Below, piece by piece: positions 53,991 through 63,241 of a stretch of 64,000 bases of DNA. Each line of letters starts with the position of its first letter. Within the stretch, counting starts at the first letter, position 1. Both the position numbers and the translations under genes were made by a program. The notes beneath the pieces were generated by a model that ran no database searches, was not told the DNA's origin, and saw nothing but the letters and a program-made list of their open reading frames with translations. Source of the stretch: Paenibacillus dendrobii (GTDB lineage Bacteria; Bacillota; Bacilli; Paenibacillales; Paenibacillaceae); NCBI RefSeq assembly GCF_009807035.1, contig NZ_WUBI01000001.1:1054001-1118000 (forward strand). Direction: 5' to 3'.

Positions 53991-54878
53991 TTATTCTTTT
54001 ACACTTCCGACAGTCATCCCTTTGACAAAATACTTCTGCAAAAACGGATATACGATCATGATCGGCAGTGCTCCCATGAAGATCTGGGCTGTCTGAAGTG
54101 TTTTCTCACTGAGGTTCTCCATGGCCTTGATCTGTTCTATCGAGATGGACGTCATCTGGGAATTAATCGACATGATGAGCGTGGAAAGATACGTCTGAAG
54201 CGGATATTTATCCGGTGAATTCAAGTACAATATTCCGTCAAACCAAGCATTCCAGTGTCCTACGATGGTGAATAGACCGATGGTCGCGATGGACGGCAGC
54301 GATATTGGAAGATAAATGCGCCATAAAACTCTCCAATGCCCGGCTCCGTCAATGGTCGCTGCTTCATCCAGCTCTTTCGGAATGGATCTAAAAAAGTTCA
54401 ACATCAATACCATATTCCATACGTTTAGAGCTCCGGGCAGGATCAGCGCCCAGATCGAGTCAATCAATCCCGTATTTTTTACGATAATATAGGTCGGAAT
54501 CAATCCGCCTCCAAAAAACATCGTAACGGCAAAAAACCAAACATATAACGTGCGAAACTTAAACTGCTCCACCGATTTCGATAGTGGAAATGCAGTAATA
54601 AAGCATAGGAACATATTGACAGCCGTCCCGAGCACCACTCTTTCAACGGATACGCCAAGCGACCTGAAAAACTCTACTTTCTCGCCAAGATACCGATAAG
54701 CGTCAAAGTTGAAACCGACCGGCCACAGCTTTACTTCCCCCGCCATTGCCGCCGTGTTCGAGCTTAAAGATACCGAAAGCAAATGAATGAAAGGGATAAT
54801 GCCAAGCAAGGTAATTGCAGTTAGCAGCAGCGTATTACATACGACAAATATCTTTCTGCTGATCGTTGGTTTATGCAT
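53991..54878 (-). CDS. Sugar ABC permease, YtcP/LplC type
   Basis: A 295-residue permease with six TMs. The pattern LLGIIPFIHLLSVSLSSNTAA opens it, and the EAA loop is KELDEAATIDGAGHWRVLWRIYLP. YtcP/LplC-type permeases import oligosaccharides derived from pectin- or xylan-like chains. It starts 15 bp after its LplB-type partner. Confidence 0.93.
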   Translation of the reverse strand: MHKPTISRKIFVVCNTLLLTAITLLGIIPFIHLLSVSLSSNTAAMAGEVKLWPVGFNFDAYRYLGEKVEFFRSLGVSVERVVLGTAVNMFLCFITAFPLSKSVEQFKFRTLYVWFFAVTMFFGGGLIPTYIIVKNTGLIDSIWALILPGALNVWNMVLMLNFFRSIPKELDEAATIDGAGHWRVLWRIYLPISLPSIATIGLFTIVGHWNAWFDGILYLNSPDKYPLQTYLSTLIMSINSQMTSISIEQIKAMENLSEKTLQTAQIFMGALPIMIVYPFLQKYFVKGMTVGSVKE

Positions 54879-54893
54879 TTCTCTACCTCCAGC

Positions 54894-55784
54894 CTAAAAA
54901 ATCCGATAATTGTTGTATTTGTAAGCCGCATAATAGGTCACAGACACCAAAACCAATGATATCGCGGATTTAAACAGTCCTACAGCGGCGGCAGGTCCAA
55001 ATTGTTGGCTAAACATACCGAGCCTGTAAACGAACGTATCGATAATATCCGCACCTTCATATACCGTCGGGTTATACATGATCAGAATTTGTTCAAAGCC
55101 TGCATTCAATATGCCTCCGAGACTTAATACCGCAAGGAGAATGAGGATCGGAGCCATCCCCGGCAAAGTGATGTTAAGCATCTGCTTCCATTTTCCGGCC
55201 CCGTCTACTTCAGCAGCCTCATAAAGCGTCGCATTGATTCCGGTAATGGCTGCAAGCATGACGATCATATTGTAGCCCATCCCTTTCCAGACATCGGAAC
55301 CAATGACAATACCGCGGAACCATTCGTTATCCAGCATGAACATAATAGGTTTGAGTCCCATGGATGTAATCAATCCGTTCACGGGACCGCTTAGCGAGAA
55401 CAATTCGATAATGACGCCGCCGAGCACGGTCCAGGACAGAAAGAACGGCAGGAATACGGCGGATTGGATAAACCGCGAGAACCATCGTTTGGTAACCTCG
55501 TTAAGCAATAATGCAAGAATCAATGGAACAACCAAAAACAGCACCATTTTAATGACCGCGATCACGATGGTATTCCACAACACCTGCTTAAAATCAGGCA
55601 TATTAAACACGTACTTGAAATTATCAAAACCTACAAACTTAGAGTGAAAAAAGCCTGACAACGGCTCAAACTGCTGAAATGCCATCACAAGACCGGCCAT
55701 GGGTCCGTAGGCATAAATCAACGTAAAAATAACTCCGGGAAAAAGCATGATATGCAGCAGATATTCCTTTTTCAGCGTTCTCAC
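54894..55784 (-). CDS. Sugar ABC permease, LplB type
   Basis: A 296-residue permease with six TMs. YLLHIMLFPGVIFTLIYAYGPM is the LplB signature and the EAA loop is TLYEAAEVDGAGKWKQMLNITLPG. It follows the binding-protein gene by 109 bases, with a stable hairpin in the gap that may set the ratio of binding protein to permease. Confidence 0.93.
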   Translation of the reverse strand: MRTLKKEYLLHIMLFPGVIFTLIYAYGPMAGLVMAFQQFEPLSGFFHSKFVGFDNFKYVFNMPDFKQVLWNTIVIAVIKMVLFLVVPLILALLLNEVTKRWFSRFIQSAVFLPFFLSWTVLGGVIIELFSLSGPVNGLITSMGLKPIMFMLDNEWFRGIVIGSDVWKGMGYNMIVMLAAITGINATLYEAAEVDGAGKWKQMLNITLPGMAPILILLAVLSLGGILNAGFEQILIMYNPTVYEGADIIDTFVYRLGMFSQQFGPAAAVGLFKSAISLVLVSVTYYAAYKYNNYRIF

Positions 55785-55808
55785 AGATGGACCTCCCCGT
55801 TCATTCTA

Positions 55809-55853
55809 AAACGGGAGGAAGCGCCGGCGTCAATCAGGCTCATCCTCCCGTTT
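55809..55853 (-). promoter_or_regulatory. Intercistronic hairpin between binding protein and permease genes
   Basis: AAACGGGAGGA (55809-55819) pairs with TCCTCCCGTTT (55843-55853) over an 11-bp stem; only four T follow on the minus strand. Such a structure stabilises upstream mRNA or ends part of the transcripts, giving more binding protein than permease. Confidence 0.6.
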
Positions 55854-55893
55854 CATCATTTAATTCAGTATGATTACAACATCCTCAAATGAT

Positions 55894-57615
55894 TTATTTC
55901 GCAGCCTCTTTGCTATACCAGTCGTTAACCTCTTGGGTGATTTGATCGCCGCCAAGAGATTTCCAGCTTTGAACGAACTTATCGAATTCATCCAAGGACG
56001 CACCCATAATAATTTTGGTGAAGGACTCCTGCATCAGCTTATCCAGCTGAGCTCCCTTTTCGACTTGCGTTTCTGTCGGAAGACCATAGAATTCATTGTT
56101 TACAAAAGCTCCGCTCTCCTTGATCTTACGCGTCACGCCCCAGCCGCCGTCTTTCGCCGCACGACTGAAATATTGACCCCAGTTCACGCCTTTGCTTGCG
56201 TTCGATGTATTTCCGGACAGATAATCCTTTGCTGCCTTGAACACGTCTGCAACGTTTTTGTAGTTTTCATCGTCAAGCGTAATTTCTTCTTGTTTTGCAT
56301 CAAGCGCCTTGTTAACCTCAGTGAAAATCGTATCGATCTGGGCCGGATTATAAATCCGCGGATTAAACCAGTTGTAGACATATCCATTTTCCGCTTTATT
56401 CTGATCCATGTATTTCTTTTTGCCCACTTCAATATAGTAGTTCAGCATCTTGATGGCAGCTTCCGGATTCTTCATATTCTTGTTAACCGCAAAGACTTTT
56501 CCGCTGCGGATCTTAGGCACAAGCGATTTGCCCGAACCATCGAGGCCCGGAATTTGGATTGGAATCCATTCTGCCTTCGGATCTTTATCGACATTCAGGT
56601 TCAACGGATAGTTCGGATACCACCATTCCCCATACACAATGCCGACTTTTCCTGAAGTAATATCTTCAACTGCTTTGTTTTCGTCCTTCAGGGCAAATTC
56701 CTTGTCGAGAATGCCATCTTTGTACCACGATTGCAGCTTGCCAAGCGCGGTCTTCACTTCAGGTTGGACAAGACCAGGAATCAGCTTGCCGCCACTGTCC
56801 TTGATCCAGGCAGACTGATTGTCGCCAATCGAAGGATACGCGCCAAAGCCATTAAAGAAACCTCTCAAGTCGTAACCCCAGAAGAACAGATTTTTTTGGA
56901 GAGCGACGCCGTAGGTGTCGTTTTTACCGTTTTGATCCGGGTCGTTTTTAGCAAACGCTTCTGCGACCTTGTCCAGATCATCCATCGATTGTGGCGGCTG
57001 AAGCTTCAAATTATCAAGCCAATCCTTCCGGAGCCAGAGCAGCTGGGTGGACAGAAACGGGTCTTCGAATGCAGGCATCGCCAGCAGTTTCCCATCCTCG
57101 GAGAATGTCTTCATTGCGAATCCGCCATCCGATTCCATGTACTTTTTCAGTTCCGGGGAAGCGTAATCATTATAGGCTTGCGTCAAGTCGGCTAGCATCC
57201 CCTGTTTTCTCAGCTTTTCAAAGTCCTTCTGGTTGAGCTCCATAATATCCGGCAAGTCAGCCGAGGCCATGGCTAGAGCGAACTTTTGCTCGAACTGGCT
57301 GGATGGAACCGTCCACTTGTATTTGACTTCAATGTTCATCATTTCTTTCAAATCTTTAAGATACGCATTCTGTTCCGGCGTAATCCCTTTTGGTGTCCGC
57401 GGATCCTCGGGCGGATTGTAGCCGAGTACTTCCGATACCGTTACCGTTTCCGGATACTTGCCGAGTGGCTCGGGTGGCGTGCTGCTCTTGTTTTCTTCGG
57501 TTGCAGTCGTCTGGGACGATCCAGCTGACTCTTTTCCAGGACTTGAGCATGCAGATAATACGGATACTGTCATCGTGGCAATCAAAATCATTTTCCATGG
57601 TTTGATTAATTTCAT
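55894..57615 (-). CDS. Sugar-binding lipoprotein, LplA/YtcQ type
   Basis: A 573-residue binding protein. Signal peptide and lipobox SVLSAC (Cys about residue 22), then EVLGYNPPEDPRTPKGITPEQNAYL, and the LplA-type core LQPPQSMDDLDKVAEAFAKND. ATG 57615 begins MKLIKPWKMILIATM, a normal signal peptide; GGGGGA lies about 12 bases upstream, while the longer frame from 57672 lacks a site. Its size (over 500 residues) is typical of the group that binds polysaccharide fragments. Confidence 0.93.
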   Translation of the reverse strand: MKLIKPWKMILIATMTVSVLSACSSPGKESAGSSQTTATEENKSSTPPEPLGKYPETVTVSEVLGYNPPEDPRTPKGITPEQNAYLKDLKEMMNIEVKYKWTVPSSQFEQKFALAMASADLPDIMELNQKDFEKLRKQGMLADLTQAYNDYASPELKKYMESDGGFAMKTFSEDGKLLAMPAFEDPFLSTQLLWLRKDWLDNLKLQPPQSMDDLDKVAEAFAKNDPDQNGKNDTYGVALQKNLFFWGYDLRGFFNGFGAYPSIGDNQSAWIKDSGGKLIPGLVQPEVKTALGKLQSWYKDGILDKEFALKDENKAVEDITSGKVGIVYGEWWYPNYPLNLNVDKDPKAEWIPIQIPGLDGSGKSLVPKIRSGKVFAVNKNMKNPEAAIKMLNYYIEVGKKKYMDQNKAENGYVYNWFNPRIYNPAQIDTIFTEVNKALDAKQEEITLDDENYKNVADVFKAAKDYLSGNTSNASKGVNWGQYFSRAAKDGGWGVTRKIKESGAFVNNEFYGLPTETQVEKGAQLDKLMQESFTKIIMGASLDEFDKFVQSWKSLGGDQITQEVNDWYSKEAAK

Positions 57616-57670
57616 GATGAATGCTTTCCCCCTTTGTATGCTGTAATGTTGAACCTTGTTTATATACTTC

Positions 57671-57700
57671 ATTATAAATTTCGAAGGAAAACGCTATCAA
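57671..57700 (-). promoter_or_regulatory. Promoter of the LplA-type gene with cre-like site
   Basis: TTGATA (57700-57695), 18 bases, TATAAT (57676-57671) on the minus strand. The -35 region overlaps TGATAGCGTTTTCC (57699-57686), two mismatches from the usual CcpA binding site TGAAAGCGTTTTCA. Glucose repression by CcpA is likely but unproven. Confidence 0.5.
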
Positions 57701-57760
57701 TTTTGAGTTTTTTACTTTGCTATCAATTTCTTTACCAAATCTATCATCAAACCTCCCGAT

Positions 57761-59113
57761 TCAGTTAACGCAGTTGGAATTCCGGTAATCCTGCGGGGAC
57801 ATCCCCATTTTTTTCTTAAAAAAAGTCGTGAAATAAGAATGAGAGTCAAAGCCGACCCGCATGGCGATTTCATTTAATTTCAGATTGGTTTGCTGCATCA
57901 GATGCAGTGCTCCTTCCAGCTTCTTCGATTGGATATAGTCAAGGAGGTTCTGCCCCGTTACTTGTTTATAGTAGCGAGACAAATAGGACGGATTGAAATG
58001 TACTTCCTCTGCAATCGCCGTTAAGGAGACATCCCCGGACAAATGCTCGTCAATGTACCTGTGAATCTGGTCTATGACAAGCCATTTGACATCTTCCTGC
58101 TTCATGCGGCCGTGCTCGTATAAGGCTTCTTCATGCAGATTAGCCTTTTCGATGTCAACAATGACCATACTTTGGCCCATGGCCGCCCTGCTCTGCAGCA
58201 TACCCCGCAGCGTCTCATATTGGTGACGAATGTTGTCCCAGCGGCCGGCAAGATTCCCTGAAATACCAAATGAAACCGATGTGCCTAGCAAATTTTCGCA
58301 CTCATTTTGCACAAGTTCGAGTATGCCCTTCATATATACCGATATCCCGTTCCAGTGAAGCTGCGGTTCAGGTTCCGTTCCCATAAAGCGGCCAAGCAGT
58401 TCCTCTCCAGGTTGAAGCAGCCACACATGTATACCGCCTTCGATCACGGCATGTTCACTTGCAAAGGCAGGAGGAAGGAAATTGGAAAATGATCTACGGA
58501 TGGACTCCTGTATTCCCCTTGAAGTTGCTTCTTCCAAACGGTCAACCCTTCCTATGAGGAAAAAAGCCGGCTGCTTCGGTTCGATATGCAGTGACAATTC
58601 CTCATACCGCGGCTCAGCCAGAAGTCCACTTACAGATTCGCCGCCCATCAGCCGCTCTACGAGCTCATTTCTAAGAACCGACTCGGCGATTTGAAAATGC
58701 ATTTTCGCCCTCTCTTCTTTGAGCCTCCGGCCGTTCTCCTCATCCAGCTTATGCGAAGCCTCCTGGACCGCCTGAAAGATCGGATCGATGCCTTCCGTCT
58801 TGAGGATATAATTGTCCACGTTTTTGCGCAGCGCCTCATGCACATATTCAAATTCGCTGTATCCCGTCAAAAAAATAACACGGCATAGCGGCCAATAATA
58901 TGTAATTTCATCGACGAGTTCAAGCCCACTCTTGTAAGGCATGCGGATATCACTAACCAAGATATCCAGCTTCATTTTCTTCGCGATCTCAAGCGCCTCT
59001 CTCGCGGAATACGCTTTGCATACATCCAATTCAAACTGCGTATTTTCTTGAAAAAGCTGAACCAGGCCGTTTACGATAACAGGCTCGTCGTCTACAATCA
59101 ACAGTCGATACAT
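57761..59113 (-). CDS. YesN-type response regulator
   Basis: A 450-residue response regulator. REC domain: LLIVDDEPVIVNGL and phosphoacceptor Asp in DILVSDIRMPYKSG, with VDNYILKTEG holding the conserved Lys. The C-terminal AraC domain has HFNPSYLSRYYKQVTGQN and NEIAMRVGFDSHSYFTTFFKKKMG. It lies 2 bp after its kinase and directly upstream of the lipoprotein gene, which it most likely activates. Confidence 0.93.
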   Translation of the reverse strand: MYRLLIVDDEPVIVNGLVQLFQENTQFELDVCKAYSAREALEIAKKMKLDILVSDIRMPYKSGLELVDEITYYWPLCRVIFLTGYSEFEYVHEALRKNVDNYILKTEGIDPIFQAVQEASHKLDEENGRRLKEERAKMHFQIAESVLRNELVERLMGGESVSGLLAEPRYEELSLHIEPKQPAFFLIGRVDRLEEATSRGIQESIRRSFSNFLPPAFASEHAVIEGGIHVWLLQPGEELLGRFMGTEPEPQLHWNGISVYMKGILELVQNECENLLGTSVSFGISGNLAGRWDNIRHQYETLRGMLQSRAAMGQSMVIVDIEKANLHEEALYEHGRMKQEDVKWLVIDQIHRYIDEHLSGDVSLTAIAEEVHFNPSYLSRYYKQVTGQNLLDYIQSKKLEGALHLMQQTNLKLNEIAMRVGFDSHSYFTTFFKKKMGMSPQDYRNSNCVN

Positions 59114-59115
59114 GG

Positions 59116-60858
59116 TTACGCCCCCTCTTTTTGATCCATTATGATTAGCTCTACCTTAAGGCCGCCGTATTCGCTGCGAGAGATAAACACCCCGCTGCCC
59201 AGCCCGTATTTCAGCTGAAGACGGTTATTTACGTTAATCAAGCCCGTTTTTTCGATATACTTCGAGTCCATCACCAGCTTCTCGCGCAGATGTTCCACCA
59301 CCTCGTCGGTCGCGAGATTCCCGTTATCCTCAACGGTGACGCGAAGTCTCCCTTCCCGGTAGTCCGTGCTGATATATATCATACCTTCCATCATGCCGTC
59401 TTCAAATGCGTGCTCGAACACATTTTCGACTATAGGCTGAATGATCAGACGCGGGACGGAGATGGACGGAGGAACACCCGAAATCCCTTCGTACTCGTAA
59501 GCGATTCGGTTCGAGAACCGGATGCACTGAATATCACAGTAATCCAGGGCATGCCGGTATTCCTTATAAAACGGAACCTCGTCCGCGCCGCTCCGGGTAA
59601 TATATTGATAATAACTGCCCAGCTTCTGAGACAACTCCGCGGCACTGTCCGAGTCTCCAACCTTGCACATCATATAGATGTTGAAAAAGCTGTTATACAG
59701 AAAATGCGGGTTGATCTGCGACTGCAGCTGCTTCAGCTGGGAGTGCTGCAAGGCGATTTTCTGCTCATAGTTTTCCTCGATCGAATTTTTCAGTTTGCGG
59801 GTCATATTGTTGAAGCTGTTGAAGACATAATGGAATTCGTCTTTCGTCTTGGAATCGATCATAATATTCAAATTATCAGTTTCGATCATATGAAAAGCTT
59901 TTACCAGCTTCGAAAGCGGTCTATGAATCATCAGATTGACTGAAAAAGAATACAACACCATTACGATAATGGCTATGATAAACAGCGTATAGAACCATGT
60001 AATGAACTGGCTCAGCGGACGCGTGATTTCGTTCTCATTCACATACATCAGCAAGGATAAATGTAATGAGCTGACGTCATTTTGGACGATAAAATAACTC
60101 ACGCCGTTTATTTTCTTCATTTCGGGCGCGTTCGGATCATGCATGCTTTTATCCTCGGTCAGGTACAAAACCTCATTTGATTCTTTCATTTTATTGGCCG
60201 TCGTCAGCACCGTGCCAAGTTCTTTATTGCCGAGCAAAACTTCGGACTCCGGATACAATTTCGCAATTTCCTTTAACGCCTCCAGCAGCTTGGGACGGGA
60301 GATTTCAATGTACGACCAAATGCCGCCGTTATTCTCGGTTTCGATCAGGAAGATGCGGTTCCCGCTGCGGTAAAAAGAAGGTTTGGGCTTCTCTTTCATC
60401 AGCGAAGATATGAGCTTCATCTCCCCATTCGGCGTATTTGTAACACCGGATGCCGTGGATATGGTTTTGCCGACAGCCTCGACATAGACACCTGTGCTTA
60501 CCACATATTCGCTAGAAACCATGAGCGTCGAAAGACGGTCCCGCACCTGATCGATGAGTTCCACCTCTTCGTAATTTTCCAACATGCTTCCCCTGAAGCT
60601 GAGCTTCTGAAGATCTTTGTCATTGAGCAGCTGAAGCTGCAAATTCCGTATAAAAAACATTTCTTTATCGAGCTGTTTGGAATAGAAGGATGCACCTGCC
60701 AATGAGGAATTTAGAATGGCATGTTTAGTGATGGACATTCCTTTGTAATTCAGCCAAATATTCATGGATATAAGAGGAAGTAAAAATAAGATAAATACGA
60801 TAACGATTTTTTGGTACACAAACCATTTGGATGATTTTCCTGCTGCCTGTAGCTTCAT
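59116..60858 (-). CDS. YesM-type sensor histidine kinase
   Basis: A 580-residue kinase with TM1 (VYQKIVIVFILFLLPLISMN), an extracellular region of about 250 residues, TM2 (FYTLFIIAIIVMVLYSFSV), HAMP, phosphoacceptor LQSQINPHFLYNSFFN and an ATPase domain with IQPIVENVFEHAFE and VEDNGN. In its ATPase domain the G1 box reads EDNGN rather than DNGxG, a small departure. It pairs with the next gene and is the sensor of the first module. Confidence 0.92.
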   Translation of the reverse strand: MKLQAAGKSSKWFVYQKIVIVFILFLLPLISMNIWLNYKGMSITKHAILNSSLAGASFYSKQLDKEMFFIRNLQLQLLNDKDLQKLSFRGSMLENYEEVELIDQVRDRLSTLMVSSEYVVSTGVYVEAVGKTISTASGVTNTPNGEMKLISSLMKEKPKPSFYRSGNRIFLIETENNGGIWSYIEISRPKLLEALKEIAKLYPESEVLLGNKELGTVLTTANKMKESNEVLYLTEDKSMHDPNAPEMKKINGVSYFIVQNDVSSLHLSLLMYVNENEITRPLSQFITWFYTLFIIAIIVMVLYSFSVNLMIHRPLSKLVKAFHMIETDNLNIMIDSKTKDEFHYVFNSFNNMTRKLKNSIEENYEQKIALQHSQLKQLQSQINPHFLYNSFFNIYMMCKVGDSDSAAELSQKLGSYYQYITRSGADEVPFYKEYRHALDYCDIQCIRFSNRIAYEYEGISGVPPSISVPRLIIQPIVENVFEHAFEDGMMEGMIYISTDYREGRLRVTVEDNGNLATDEVVEHLREKLVMDSKYIEKTGLINVNNRLQLKYGLGSGVFISRSEYGGLKVELIIMDQKEGA

Positions 60859-60939
60859 GCTTTCCCCCCTGTATTGCTGTCATGTTCCAGTATCCTCTAT
60901 ATGAATTGAACTACATTTATTTTAAGTATAGTGATTAAC

Positions 60940-60972
60940 AAAAAAAGAACCATCCCTATGGGAGATTCCTTT
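60940..60972 (-). terminator. Probable terminator of the beta-helix gene
   Basis: CTCCC/GGGAT-type stem with imperfect arms GGAATC and GGTTC, followed by seven T on the minus strand. Confidence 0.5.
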
Positions 60973-61033
60973 TTTGTTCAGGGCGCAAGGAAGCAGGAAT
61001 TCTTACCACTATCTTCCTATGAACACTGACAAA

Positions 61034-63124
61034 TTAGTGTTTGTCGTACATTTCCAGCTCGTTGATCGCAAAGTTGCCCCATTTCAGGTTCGCTCCATTG
61101 ATTTTGAGCCTGAACTTCGCGGCGGTCGTCCGGTCAAAATCTATCGTTTGCGCCTCATTCGTCTGGTCCCCATACTTCCATGTCCACTGTATGCCGGTCT
61201 TTAAAGGAGTCCAGTCGGTACCATTAAAATACTCCAAATCAAGTTTCGTTACGCCTTGTCCGGTGCCAAATCGAGTGATTATTTTCAACTGATTGACGGT
61301 TGCGGTCTTCGAGCCAAAATCAATTGTAATATAGTTCGGGAAGGTAACTCCCTTATCCACGCTGGACCATGCCTTATCGTAAGAACCATCGGTGAGACCC
61401 TTGACGGAACTGCCCGACAATGTTGCGACAGAAGCCGTTAGGGTAGCTAATGGAGCCAGATTCCCCGGATCTGGACCGGGAGGCTTAGGCATTGGCGTGA
61501 CCGTGGCCGGCGTATATACGATCGGAGTTTTACCCGACGCCGGAGGTACCGTTCCCTGATACTCAAACGCGCCAATATCCGGATCTCCGTTATACAGCGG
61601 ATTACCGAAATAATCCCGTCCTCCATTATCGGCAATCGGAACACCTGCTCCGATCAACACAGAATCACTTTGAAGCTGGTATCCGTTCACCGTATTCATA
61701 CCCGTTCCACCGCTGCCCGGGTTTACCAGCTTCGGATTGGCCGTGATCTTGTGCGCATCAGAGCTGACGAGCGTTTTGCCGCCGAAATAGGCGTTATTAT
61801 CAAAGGTTTGTCCCGTTAGGGTCCAGCCCTTATCCCCTACGCTGTAATAGACATTATTATAGTTTTTGATATTTTTCGGACTACCCGAGGATTTCGTGAA
61901 GTAATCGCTCATCACCGGGTTACCGGAGGCTGCACCGACATAAATGGTATTGTTGTAATTGAGTACCGTATCAATCGATCCGCTGTAGCGGAAGATACGT
62001 GCCTTGTCATTTTGGCTGATGTTGTATCTGACGATCGTATTGATCGTGCTATACGTATCATTGACATACAACATGAATCCCCCGGCATTATCATGGCTGT
62101 AGTTATACTGTACAAGGGAGCCCAGGTTGCCTGCATCCACGTCAAAGCCCGTGCCGTCCTCGGAACCGTTTTTGCTGGCAAACGATTCATTGTACTGCAC
62201 GACGTTATTGTCGGCATAAGCCCACCAGATGGACGCATTTGTCGCCAAATATGTAGCCTCTTGAACCGTATTGTGTTCAACCACCGCGCCATCCGTTACA
62301 TTCCAAGCAATGCCGCCCGTAGCCGCTCTGACAACGGTATTGTTCGAGATCTTCACCTGGGTAGACGGTGTCCAGGCCCCGTAAGGCTTCGGCACCCATT
62401 CCCACAAATCCCCCATGCCATAACGAAGAATGCAGTTCGAGCTGATATAAATCCCGTAGGCATCTACATCGGTTAATGTATTGCCATCAATAAGCACATC
62501 ATGAAATGCACTTGGCACCCAGGAACCCACCGAGTCGAAAATAATTCCTCCCGACCTTGTCGTATACACTCCATCAACGTCATGAATGTTCAGGTTCTTG
62601 ATATAAATATGATTCAAAATACCGCTTTCTTCATTCAGGATGTAGACACCTCGGCGTTCTCCCCGAGCGCCCTTCCAGTCTCTTGAAAAAGGCTCCGATG
62701 ACGGGTTCGTCACTTCCAGATTGTTGATTTCCCAGTACTGCTGGTTTTTCAGAAATACCGTTTGCAGCTCTGACGTGACTCCGGCGATCAAAGGCTTGTT
62801 TCCGCTTCCATACTTGTCAATGATGATAGGGCTTCCATCGGATCCGGAACCCTTCGGCCACAACTGTCCCTGCCATGAACCTCCTGCCTTGAACAAAATG
62901 TGGTCACCGGGCTCAAAGGTCGTCGCATTCACCTTCGTCAGTGACTTCCATGCCTCATTCTGATTCGTTCCTGCATTACTGTCGTTACCGCTGACATTAT
63001 CCACGTAATACGTTGTCCCGCTAGCCGTATCGGCTTTCACGAGCGAAGCATTGACCCCTATTCCCGTGATCAAAACGATGGCCGTCAACATGCTGATTGC
63101 TTTTCTCGCTGTCCTTTTAAACAT
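61034..63124 (-). CDS. Secreted right-handed beta-helix protein with discoidin domain
   Basis: A 696-residue exported protein. Signal peptide at residues 1-32 (ISMLTAIVLITGIGVNASLV). Residues about 35-530 form parallel beta-helix coils (TYYVDNVSGNDSNAGTNQNE; VKISNNTVVRAATGGIAW; VVQYNESFASKNGSEDG), the fold of many polysaccharide lyases and pectinases. A Pro-rich linker (TPMPKPPGPDPGNL) leads to an F5/8 type C (discoidin) domain that probably binds sugar. I see no decisive catalytic set, so lyase function is inferred from the GH88 and importer genes nearby. ATG 63124 has GGGAGG 9 bases upstream. Confidence 0.88.
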   Translation of the reverse strand: MFKRTARKAISMLTAIVLITGIGVNASLVKADTASGTTYYVDNVSGNDSNAGTNQNEAWKSLTKVNATTFEPGDHILFKAGGSWQGQLWPKGSGSDGSPIIIDKYGSGNKPLIAGVTSELQTVFLKNQQYWEINNLEVTNPSSEPFSRDWKGARGERRGVYILNEESGILNHIYIKNLNIHDVDGVYTTRSGGIIFDSVGSWVPSAFHDVLIDGNTLTDVDAYGIYISSNCILRYGMGDLWEWVPKPYGAWTPSTQVKISNNTVVRAATGGIAWNVTDGAVVEHNTVQEATYLATNASIWWAYADNNVVQYNESFASKNGSEDGTGFDVDAGNLGSLVQYNYSHDNAGGFMLYVNDTYSTINTIVRYNISQNDKARIFRYSGSIDTVLNYNNTIYVGAASGNPVMSDYFTKSSGSPKNIKNYNNVYYSVGDKGWTLTGQTFDNNAYFGGKTLVSSDAHKITANPKLVNPGSGGTGMNTVNGYQLQSDSVLIGAGVPIADNGGRDYFGNPLYNGDPDIGAFEYQGTVPPASGKTPIVYTPATVTPMPKPPGPDPGNLAPLATLTASVATLSGSSVKGLTDGSYDKAWSSVDKGVTFPNYITIDFGSKTATVNQLKIITRFGTGQGVTKLDLEYFNGTDWTPLKTGIQWTWKYGDQTNEAQTIDFDRTTAAKFRLKINGANLKWGNFAINELEMYDKH

Positions 63125-63206
63125 GAGCCTTGTCCTCCCTCTATCGAATGTTGGACGGATGCAGGTTTTACCCCGATCTGTCCTATGTAATAGCCTCACA
63201 AACATG

Positions 63207-63223
63207 TTGTGAAGCGTTTACAA
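63207..63223. promoter_or_regulatory. Operator-like palindrome before the beta-helix gene
   Basis: TTGTGAAGCGTTTACAA is symmetrical except at two pairs and the centre. Its AAGCGTTT core resembles CcpA/LacI-type sites but the spacing is one base off. Confidence 0.35.
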
Positions 63224-63241
63224 AAAATATCGGGCAACTCT

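Noticed and set aside
55870..56655. Plus-strand 261-codon frame opposite the LplA-type lipoprotein gene
   Set aside because: Long but antisense to a clear binding protein; no ribosome site and no recognisable domain.
59290..59943. Plus-strand 217-codon frame opposite the histidine kinase
   Set aside because: Shadow of the kinase ATPase and HAMP region, which have all their motifs on the minus strand.
63207..63223. A firm CcpA site in front of the beta-helix gene
   Set aside because: The half-sites are good but the spacing is off by one base, so I list it only as operator-like.
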